Source: Hypsibius dujardini (Eukaryota; Tardigrada; Eutardigrada; Parachela; Hypsibiidae). From it: a stretch of DNA of 23,637 nucleotides. The DNA is taken from NCBI GenBank assembly GCA_001579985.1, contig LRSR01003294.1:1-23637 (forward strand), given 5' to 3'. Shown here one piece after another: positions 1-7,618 of the stretch (its first letter is position 1; each line of letters begins with the position of its first letter). The position numbers and the translations under genes are program-made. The notes under the pieces were generated by a model. That model saw nothing but the letters and a program-made list of their open reading frames with translations. It did no database searches and had not been told where the DNA came from.

Positions 1-932
1 GAGAGAGAGTCATCCCCGTGTATTCCAGTATAGTACAATATGATGCATTACGCACAGCAGTAACCAAGCACATCCCGTTTTTCTTCCAGCCATTTATCCC
101 TTCACTCACACACGCCCCGATCAACATGATTCCCTTGTCAGTTTCACTCTTCTTCGTTTTCCCCGCTGCGGCAGCCATAGACAGTAGTGTGCCGAGGGAA
201 GTTGTCCCACATCTATAAATTCTCACTCTTCCCGCGCTCGCGGAGAATCGCACACTCCCATCCCGACCCACCCCAGAGCCTCGAACGTAATTTCCCTTCT
301 TCCTGTTCACTCTCATCCTCTTTCACGATTCTCTCCCTCTTTGCCATCCCGGCAACAAACGTCACTGCTTCCCTCTTCGCCACCCAAGAGCTTCCTTCAG
401 ACGAAATTTCATCCTAATTAACAACAAAAAAGCAACACAGGCAAAAAAGGCGACAAAAAAACGAATGAAACAGATGTTTCGGGTGCAAACTGAAATTTTT
501 TATCAGTGTATTTAAAAGTCTTCTTTCATTTGACCGTTCGTTCCATTTTGCCGCTGACAAAGACGGGCCGATGGGAAGGTGAAACGGGATAACGTCACTG
601 CAGTTTACCGTGTTAATATGTCGAAAAACAATTCCGGCCCCCGGCATCCACCGGATTCTAATTGATCCGTTCGGGTGAGCGCGCGCGTGCGCGCTTGGGA
701 AAGGGGAAGAAATTGAGGGTTGAAAGGCGAAGAAGGAAAGGGAAAATCGATCGATCTCCGGGAGATTGTGTATACTTCCACTCAGGATGAAGTCAGGAAT
801 GAGACGGTTGCAGCTGCTGCTGGGACTGGGACTGGGATGTTGATGAAGGGGAAAAGCAGGTCATGGGAAGGATAAAGGTGTGGTTCGGGGCGGAGAGCGC
901 GCGTTCCTATTCCCGGCAACGCGTTCGCAATT

Positions 933-977
933 GCCTCTCTTCTCTTCTCTTCCCTTCCCTTCTCTTCCCTTCCCTTG
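933..977. repeat. polypyrimidine tract of TCTTC/CCTTC units
   Basis: About 45 bases on the + strand are almost entirely C and T, built from TCTCT, TCTTC and CCTTC units. Such tracts can form triplex DNA. This one could also be the polypyrimidine tract of a 3' splice site, because it is followed by an AG at 1005-1006 and an open frame. Confidence 0.6.
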
Positions 978-1006
978 CCTGACTTTCTTGTGCTGAACTG
1001 AGCAGC

Positions 1007-1113
1007 AGTAGGACATCAACACGGATGTTCGAGGATTCGATCGTTATGCCTTCTCCCTTCCTTCCGACCGCCAGCAGACGCAAGTGCAAGTCAACGGCCT
1101 CGATCCTGGACAC
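1007..1113 (+). CDS. possible coding exon, unrecognised
   Basis: An open frame runs through a segment bounded by a candidate acceptor (a pyrimidine tract, then CAG) and a candidate donor (CACCG|GTAAAT). The frame has an ATG at 1025 and reads MFEDSIVMPSPFLPTA, then a basic RRKCKS stretch, then STASILDTG. The composition looks more protein-like than the surrounding frames. I recognise no domain and found no partner exon downstream before HSCB. It may be chance. The minus strand is also open here, which lowers confidence. Confidence 0.2.
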
Positions 1114-1749
1114 CGGTAAATACAAAGATGGAGGTGACCATCTTCTCTCTCCCTCTTTAACGAAGACCCAGTCAATCAGCCCTGCATTTCTGCGAACCCA
1201 GTTTCGGAAACAACCAGAAAGCATAGCGACTGTTGATCGACAAATACCGGTAAACAACAGAGCGAAACTGGACACTGACCCGGAATTCGGAAGGAGGAGC
1301 AAGACTACACCGCAATTCAGTCAATCAATGCCCCGGAATAAGGAACAAGTTAAATTCAATTTACCATGCTCAGTAATGCTCCAGATGCCAGATCAATTCC
1401 TCTGCTAATTAGTAAAAAATTACTAAACATAACTGCACACCGAAGGCATTGAGAGAAAAAAATATGCCTGACACTGTCTCGAGACCACCCGTAATAATAC
1501 ACTAAAATGCACTTACGTTACGTGCGTAAAACTTTACAGACGCTAGCAATAGGGAAACAAGCAATCAAGCATTTCCATAACCACGGTGGCGGCATAACAC
1601 ACGCTAGCAATTACACGGTCAATAGCTCCTACTGTGTGAAACAAACAAATACAATTAAACAATTTCTAGTCAATTACTACTATGATGGAGAACACCATGG
1701 TGAACCGAGTGAAAAATATTAATACGCTAACGCAAATCAACATGTCTAT

Positions 1750-1865
1750 CAATCAATGGCGGGTGCCAGCCAATTAATCAATCAATTAATCAATCGATCC
1801 ATCAATCGAGCAATCAATCCAGCAATCAATCAATCAATCAATAGACCAATCAATCAATCTTTTCT
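1750..1865. repeat. CAATCAAT-type simple repeat
   Basis: The segment is made of degenerate CAAT, CAATTAAT and CGAT units. It also translates as an open Ile-Asn-Gln-Ser run, which is a by-product of the repeat and not evidence of a gene. Related sequence recurs throughout the window, mostly in introns. Confidence 0.8.
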
Positions 1866-2384
1866 CAATCCATCAACAGGCATTCGTTCTTCAAAATCGA
1901 CAGCAACTGTAAAACGGAATAAAGGATTTTACCTGAATTTGTTGAAATTTAAGCTGCTTCCATCGTTCCAGAGCAGCAACAGGCGGAGATACCACTGCCA
2001 TGATTATTGTAGAGTTTAAAAGGAATTCGTGGACGTGGACGGCGGCATCAGTCGTCCCTCGCTCTGCTTGTTGGATCTCCGTCAGCCAAAACAACAAAGT
2101 CCAAATCACAACGAATCACCATATGTCAGACAGCCAATATGATCAGGCGCGTCATTGATTTAACCTGGAAAGCGAAGAAGTGGGAAAAATTTGGTTTAAA
2201 GCCCATTGCACGACGACGTTCTGCTTCAGGCGCAAAAGAGAATCGTATTTTCCCGCATCATCGATCGAAACTTTGGCGAAATGTATTAAGTATATCGAAT
2301 GGATACAATTCGGCACATCAAAAAGAAAACAAGCCGATTGACGTCAGGGAAACTGCCTAATAAAGATGGAACACGTCCTGTAAT

Positions 2385-2513
2385 GCCACGATTAGAACAA
2401 TTGGTTTTTACACCCGGGCAGCGCACTCGGCCTGTGTGTGTTGGCTGAGCGCTATCTCATGACACAGGCGCGTGTAACGAAGGCGGGGCTTAACCGACCA
2501 TTATAATCGTGGC
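2385..2513. mobile_element. short inverted-repeat (MITE-like) element, 129 bp
   Basis: The ends are imperfect inverted repeats. The left end begins GCCACGATTAGAACAATTGG and the right end finishes with the complement, ATTATAATCGTGGC. The interior is GC-rich. There is no coding capacity and no clear target-site duplication. I infer a non-autonomous DNA transposon remnant or another hairpin-forming repeat. Confidence 0.5.
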
Positions 2514-3286
2514 TTTATAGTACTTTGAAAACATTAATTCATACTTACCTTTATCCATTTTCTCAATTTTCATTATAAACATTTCTTTATCATTGACATA
2601 TTCCATTAAAAACACATCAGTGGACGTACACACTAAACAGCAAGCATTGCTTATAAACAGTCTCTAATGAAAAGAAAAAGCTTACCTTATACTGCAGTAG
2701 AATTAGCAGTTCTGTTTTGGAAGAAGTGGTTAATGATACCCGAGCACTGCAGCGATCCCGGTTGCCGTGACCGATTCGTTGATAAATGGTTCTTCTTTTC
2801 CCGAATTCGAACAGTCTTTAGCTAGGCGACGAGAGGTTAAAATCGAATTGGCACATTTTTCGTAAATCATTCAAGTGGTGTCGCCATGTCGCGAGGGAAA
2901 GGAAACGTGGCAGTTATAAATCGTCGAAGACCAGCAAGTTCTTAGTGATCACGCGAGGCCGTCTGGAATATGGGCAAAAAGCAAACCCGCATTGGAATCT
3001 TGTGAGGTATGTGCCATAATGAAGCAGTCTACCTCGGCGGTGGGTACGTATTATTGCAGGTGGAGATCGAATTTCGAGAAGCAACTTGTAGTCGCTGCAC
3101 GACAGGGTCTCTCTATGGGTGCAGAGAGTCTCAAGGTCGCGCTGGCCCGGGCGAGCTCATCATAATAAGCAAGGACGAGCTTTTTGCCGGTCTGGCAGCT
3201 TTGCGCTGATCTGATGAAAGCAGCCGAGCCGACAGGTGCCGCACATTACGCTTGATCCGAACCTGGAAGGATGCATGGGAATGATC
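2514..3286. other. intergenic, no supported gene
   Basis: Nothing here matches a protein family. A frame at 3009-3209 is open but shows no domain. A TATA-like TTATAAAT occurs near 2915, and several small hairpins lie around 3090-3140. A structured RNA cannot be excluded by eye, but I could not match it to tRNA, snRNA, SRP RNA or RNase P. Confidence 0.4.
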
Positions 3287-3415
3287 ATACACATGTGGCA
3301 AAAACCTTGCGCTAATCGAGTTAAGTCATTACACTCGTTCGACGCATGAACAGAGAGAGCCCCGAGTTACAGTGCTTAATTCAGTCAGCGCAAGGTTTTT
3401 GTGTATTCACGTGTG
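3287..3415. mobile_element. hairpin MITE, family copy 1
   Basis: The inverted arms are CAAAAACCTTGCGCTAATCG on the left (from 3299) and the complement of CAAAAACCTTGCGCTGACTG on the right (to 3401). Outer TACACATGTG-like sequence extends the ends to about 3287-3415. The same ends recur at 12484-12610, inside an intron of FBXW5, which shows a dispersed repeat. There is no coding capacity. Confidence 0.7.
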
Positions 3416-3900
3416 TATTCATGAGATGCACTGTCCAGTGTCCACTTCACCCGTCGCGGGGGCGTGGCCCCTTGAGAGCCACCATGCATTCCATCCTACA
3501 CTATTACCTATTTTGTTTAGAAAAATGTGGTAAAGTCGCCTTGAATTTCACTTTAATTTTTGTGGAGTAAAATTTATAAATGCCATAGTGTGTGTGTGTG
3601 TGGGTGGAGTATAATTTGTGAAAATGGATAGATGGCTGCACAAGTTCTTCCCTCCTGCTCAGATATTCGTGCGTGCGCACTGTATCTTCGCATTTGTCTG
3701 CTAAAAATTCCTGAAAAAATGTCGAAGACCGGGAATTTTTGAGTACGTACCCTCGACCGAAAGTTTTCGGACCGGAAGCACATTCGCAGTGATCGGTGCA
3801 GGGCAGTCCGGAATTCCGGATACGGCTATACAGTACACTGCAGTATATCGATCAACGGTGATCCATTTGATTGATTAATGATCACGAATTCACAGTTCAC

Positions 3901-4475
3901 GTATGAGGTGAAATCTGTGTTTCGGCTGGCACGATCTAAAACATGGACTGTACTGGGTGTACTGGACTCCTGTACTGGACTCGTGTACTGTACTGACTTT
4001 GGAACATATTCAACAAATAGTTAGTCAATCAACAATTAACCTAATGAACGCACATGACTTTCAATCAAGCAATCAATTGACGGTATACAGCTACAAGTCT
4101 ATTGAGGCAATTGCCGTCAATTGATTGCTTGATTGAAAGTCATGTGCTGTTCATTTGGTTGATTGTTGATTAACTAACTTTTTGTTGAATATGTTCCAAA
4201 GTCAGTACAGTACAGGAGTCCAGTACACTCAGTACAGTCCATGTTTTAGATCGTGCCGTTTCGGCTTACCATCCACTTGGTCGATAAATCGGCTCACGCA
4301 TGGATTTCTCTTTGACGGCAGTTGCTTGATTGTTTGATTGTCTGAACTATATCCTAGTATACTATAGCACTTCTAGAAATCAAACAATCAAGCACATGCC
4401 ATTAAAGAGAAACCCATAAGTGAGCCGATTTATCAACCAAGTAGAGAATGAGCCGAAAATACAGACTTGTCATAC
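3901..4475. mobile_element. foldback element, interrupted by a second element
   Basis: The left arm is split into 3901-3927 and 4258-4340 by an inserted element at 3928-4257. Its reverse complement forms the right arm at about 4377-4475. Matching landmarks are GATAAATCGGCTCAC on the left and GTGAGCCGATTTATC on the right, and GATTGTTTGATT against AATCAAACAATC next to the roughly 36-nt loop. The short left segment before the insertion (GTATGAGG...CTGTGTTTCGGCT) pairs with the extreme right end, so the element was intact before the insertion. No clear target-site duplication is visible for this outer element. Confidence 0.75.
3928..4257. mobile_element. 330-bp foldback transposon with 9-bp TSD
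   Basis: Long inverted arms (3928-4083 and 4114-4257) flank a 30-nt loop. The termini are GGCACGATCTAAAACATGGA and its reverse complement. It is flanked on both sides by the identical 9-mer GTTTCGGCT (3919-3927 and 4258-4266), a target-site duplication. Nine-bp duplications are typical of Mutator-like elements, but the assignment is an inference because there is no transposase. The left arm contains an extra copy of a CTGTACTGGACTC-like unit. The inner arms carry CAATCAAG/GATTGATT sequence like that scattered elsewhere in the window. Confidence 0.85.
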
Positions 4476-4761
4476 TGCTGCGCTAAAGATGTTTGTTTGC
4501 ATGCGTTGACGTTTCCGCTATCCTCTTCAGGATTCGCCCCTCCACACTTTTGTACGAGCAGAATATTTTTATCTCATTTCAGCTTGTTTAACAAAATGAA
4601 GTGACATTACTTATTTAGGAGTTCTTGTATTTACGTTATATTATCTGACTGGGGATTTACACCGCAAACTTATTTCGTTTGACTTTTAATTTTTTTCTCC
4701 GTACTCGGGATTTTCATGTGCCTGTCTCCATTGATATTCTAAGTGTTAGATTGTGTTGAAG
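4476..4761 (+). promoter_or_regulatory. HSCB upstream region, no motif defined
   Basis: This 286-bp stretch separates the foldback element from the HSCB start codon and must contain the HSCB 5' UTR and core promoter. I see no TATA box at a convincing distance and no other recognisable element. Confidence 0.3.
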
Positions 4762-5735
4762 ATGTTTAGTTTACTCGAAAGAATCGGAGGAAGGGGGATC
4801 GGAGTGTTAAATCTGAAGAATTATTCGGCTGTCCGCTGCATCCGAATTTTGGCCAGTTTATCTTCCGGAAAGCCTAACTACTTCGACGTCTTCAACCTGC
4901 CAAGCTCGTACGACTTGACGCCCGACCAACTCACTCCGAAATATCGCAAGCTGCTGAGTCGCTTTCACCCGGATAAATTTCACCAGAAGTCAGAAGAGGA
5001 AAAAGCAGAAAGGTGCGAGTAATTTTCAATTCAATCAATCAATCAATGTTCCATCTTGCACCGTCAGTCTACAATTGCGTCTCAAGCCATCAAGCAATCA
5101 ATGTTCCATTTTGCACCGTCAGTCTACAATTGCGTCTCAAGCCATCAATCAATCAATGTTCCATTTTGCACCGTCAGTCTACAATTGCGTCTCAAGCCAT
5201 CAATCAATCAATGTTCCATCTTGCACTGTCAGTCTACAATTGCGTCTCAAGCTATCCATCAATCAAGCAAACGACCACGAGAGAAATCTCATTAATAGTC
5301 AAATAAAACTCGTCACTAATTAACGCTAAAAAATCTGCATTGTTAGTAATTTGGATTTTAATTTCTAGCGAAGCACAGAGTCGGCTGATAAATCAGGCGT
5401 ATCGAGTCCTTCTGAATCCACTCGAACGCGGACTTTACCTCCTTAAACTGCACAACTCACCCCAGGATGAAGGAAAACTGGACATCAGCAGCGATTCGCT
5501 CATGAATATTTATGAAATTAACGATGAACTCAGCGAGCTAACGGACGCCAGCAGATTGGCGGAAATCAAGAAAGAAAACGACCAGCGAATCAATTCACTC
5601 ATTGAGAAAATTAGCCGCTCCTTTCAAAGTGAACGCATTCAAGAGGCAAAAGTCTTTCTCGCTCAGCTTAAATATTTTCTAACTATCGAAGAACGGATAC
5701 GGTCCCTTGAACTGCAACTGGGCGTGGTCCGGTAG
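4762..5735 (+). CDS. HSCB: Fe-S cluster co-chaperone HscB (J-protein), 2 exons
   Basis: The exons are 4762-5012 and 5369-5735, giving 205 aa. HscB is a DnaJ-type co-chaperone that brings the Fe-S scaffold ISCU to its Hsp70 in the mitochondrial matrix. The J-domain spans about residues 39-105, with the HPD motif at 69-71 (SRFHPDKFHQ). It is followed by the family signature LINQAYRVLLNPLERGLYLL and the helical C-terminal ISCU-binding domain. The N-terminus (MFSLLERIGGRGIG...) is basic and suits mitochondrial import. The start is the first ATG in frame. The splice joins codon AG|C in phase 2. The N-terminal tetracysteine zinc site of vertebrate HSCB is absent, as in fungal Jac1. The intron holds a 55-bp minisatellite. 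The gene converges on NIFK, with 30 bp between stops. Confidence 0.93.
5031..5265. repeat. 55-bp minisatellite, 4 copies, in the HSCB intron
   Basis: Four near-identical units start at 5046, 5101, 5156 and 5211 with an exact 55-bp period. Each runs ATGTTCCATYTTGCACYGTC, AGTCTACAATTGCGTCTCAA, then GCCATCAATCAATCA-like sequence. Only a few substitutions separate the copies. The array starts in a CAATCAATCAAT run. Because 55 is not a multiple of 3, the array reads open in several frames; those frames are not genes. Confidence 0.95.
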
Positions 5736-5765
5736 ATTTTGTCGGTGCGAAGGATACTCACGGGA

Positions 5766-6201
5766 TTATGCGGTCTTTTTTGATGACGACGCCTTGGTGA
5801 TGATAGAAGGAATGTCGTAACTGACTCCCAGTTTTGTGAGGATCGCACTCTTCTTCTTGAGCTTCTTCTCCAGTCTGCCGAGACGTTTGCTGTGCTCCTT
5901 GTCGGTCAGGTTGCGGTTGTGTTCAAAGCGTTTCTTTGCGCAATTCCTGGGCATATGAAACCGACGGTCAGAGTTCTTGAAGGTATCAGCGTGAACTTTC
6001 TCAGGTGCTACAAATTTACCTAAACAAGAGAGCGTCACATTTTTTATCAAGGTATAATACAAGCTAATTGAGCAACTATGTTCCGTACGTCGCAGTTTCA
6101 CAAGGCGACGATGTCCTCATAAGTCATAAGTCAAACAACGCCCAGCAAAAATATATTAATCCATTCTAGATCCAAGTAACAATTTAACCCTGTACTAAAC
6201 G

Positions 6202-6233
<32 letters not shown>

Positions 6234-7202
6234 CATCGAGGCTTTAAGGCAGTGCTTGAGACACGGTCAGGAGTATTGTCGGTCGATCGATTGATTGCTA
6301 TGATCGTCGAGGATAAGATGATTTTGAATAAATCAAGAATTTTCAACTACTGCCGCCGTTGCTCTTCCATCGAGAGTAGCGAAACCCGAATTAGCTCTGC
6401 TGTAATAAATAATTTGATAATAATTAAGATGAATCATGAATACATGTGCTAGCATACTAGTACTGTAGCAACTAACAAATAAACCACCGGTATCACTCAA
6501 TCAATCGATCAATCGAATGATAATACTTTATGTAATACAACACAGCTGATGATCATTACTACAAAAGACCGGCCAACGGCAAGCAGTGTGAATCGTTTAC
6601 CTCCATTAAAATTGACAGACCACCCACACTTACATTTGAACAGCTTTTCATACATCAGATGGTTATTCATGGTGTCTGCAGCAATCTTCGCGACTTCACT
6701 GTGCTCGAACTCGATGAATCCGTAGCCCTTGCTCTTCCCGGTCTGAAAAAGTGCGTTATTCAGTTCTAGCCTCCCGCATCGTTCTCCAAAGGTCAGACAA
6801 GAAACCAACACGCAAATCCTACCTTTTTACTCCTTGACAACTTGAGTCGGGTGATCTTTCCGAACTGAGAGAAAAATTTCCGCAGCGGCTCCTCCGCGAA
6901 CCCATGAGGAACGTGGCCCAGGTAAATCACACCCCGCACACTCTCCTGATCCTTTTGGATCTGAAATACACGGAACCCACTGAGTCGGCAATTCTTTTCC
7001 CAATTGGTTTCGCGGTTCCAGAACGTACCTGCTCGTGCTTCTTCTTGACGAATTTCTCAAACTCCTTCTGGTTGCCCGGGTCCAATGCGATTTGCTCCGG
7101 CGCTCGCGCTGCTGAACTCGACGGCCATTGGACGACATCCTCATCGGCGGTGGAGCTCGTAGCGAAAGACACCTCCGACTCCACATCCGAATCTGCTGCC
7201 AT
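5766..7202 (-). CDS. NIFK: NIFK-like nucleolar RRM protein, 4 exons
   Basis: The exons on the minus strand are 7202-7029, 6960-6823, 6742-6634 and 6019-5766, giving 224 aa. NIFK (yeast Nop15) is a nucleolar RNA-binding protein needed for processing of the large-subunit pre-rRNA. The single RRM spans about residues 67-142, with RNP2 VIYLGHVP (69-76) and RNP1 SKGYGFIEF (108-116). After it comes the family's [13 protein letters not shown] stretch, then a basic coiled segment ending in [11 protein letters not shown]. The start is the [10 protein letters not shown] methionine; the frame continues upstream, but the acidic Ser-rich N-terminus fits the family. The protein is shorter than human NIFK (about 290 aa) and lacks its C-terminal Ki-67-binding extension. 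The last intron (614 bp) carries a (CAAT)7 microsatellite. Confidence 0.93.
6204..6233. repeat. (CAAT)7 microsatellite in NIFK intron 3
   Basis: This is a perfect run of CAAT units. It is the purest example in the window of the CAAT/ATTG motif that appears in degenerate form in most of the other introns. Confidence 0.95.
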
Positions 7203-7618
7203 TTTAACGGGTCGTATCGACGGAAGAAGAGGAGAGGAGAAAAAGTTACGGGACAAGAATTGTTTTGAACAGCACAGACTGAAGTGAAGCAATCACGGCA
7301 AGAGGTGATTGACGATTGGCCGTAATGGCGTCGCCACACCCCCATCAGCCGGTTCGCATCCCGGACCGATGGACTTGGAGTTGGGCACCCGACCAGCCGA
7401 CTGATAGAAAATGCGCCCACTGGTTCACCACAAAATTTGTCCACAACACAACTGATCTTAATGGTAAGCCGAGTGGCCATCATTTTCGGTGCTCCAGTTT
7501 TTCGTCTTTACACAGCTCCTCTGCAGTTTGCGAAATTTTGTTATACCTCTTGATGATTGCAGCCATGGGGCTGCCGCGTAATTTTTTCTAGGGAATTAAG
7601 AAGAGGGCATCGAGATTC
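7203..7618. promoter_or_regulatory. head-to-head NIFK/PTCD3 intergenic region
   Basis: The start codons of NIFK (minus) and PTCD3 (plus) are 416 bp apart and diverge, so one region probably serves as promoter for both. No TATA box is evident. The region also contains a possible small ORF (7325-7591). Confidence 0.45.
7325..7591 (+). CDS. possible small gene or uORF upstream of PTCD3
   Basis: This is an 88-codon open frame starting MASPHPHQPVRIPDRWTWSW. It contains a good candidate intron at 7464-7526 (donor ATG|GTAAGC, acceptor CTGCAG). That intron is 63 nt, so splicing keeps the frame and gives 67 aa. The C-terminus is hydrophobic (EILLYLLMIAAMGL), like one short membrane segment. The stop is 27 nt before the PTCD3 start codon. 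It could be a small membrane protein, an upstream ORF in the PTCD3 leader, or chance. I do not recognise the family. Confidence 0.3.
   Translation: MASPHPHQPVRIPDRWTWSWAPDQPTDRKCAHWFTTKFVHNTTDLNGKPSGHHFRCSSFSSLHSSSAVCEILLYLLMIAAMGLPRNFF

Larger units (their letters stand above)
1..2384. other. 5' flank, no supported gene
   Basis: I find no convincing gene here. The open frames are short, overlap on both strands and resemble no family I know. The stretch contains an alternating purine-pyrimidine run at about 676-693, a long pyrimidine tract at 933-977 made of TCTTC and CCTTC units, and CAATCAAT-type simple sequence at 1750-1865. One possible coding exon (1007-1113) is listed separately at low confidence. 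The remainder could be intergenic sequence, UTR, or intron of a gene whose exons lie outside the window. Confidence 0.5.

Noticed and set aside
676-693. GCGCGCGTGCGCGC alternating tract as a Z-DNA site
   Set aside because: The tract is real but short, and there is no gene nearby to give it a role.
3009-3209. Open frame MCHNEAVYLGGG...
   Set aside because: No family resemblance and no matched splice partner; it could equally be non-coding.
5013-5323. Three overlapping open frames with repeated Ser-Ile-Asn-Gln-Cys sequence
   Set aside because: They are translations of the 55-bp minisatellite in different frames, inside the HSCB intron.
6827-7483. A 218-codon minus-strand frame
   Set aside because: It is a shifted frame over NIFK exons 1 and 2; the NIFK frame shows RRM motifs and clean splice sites.
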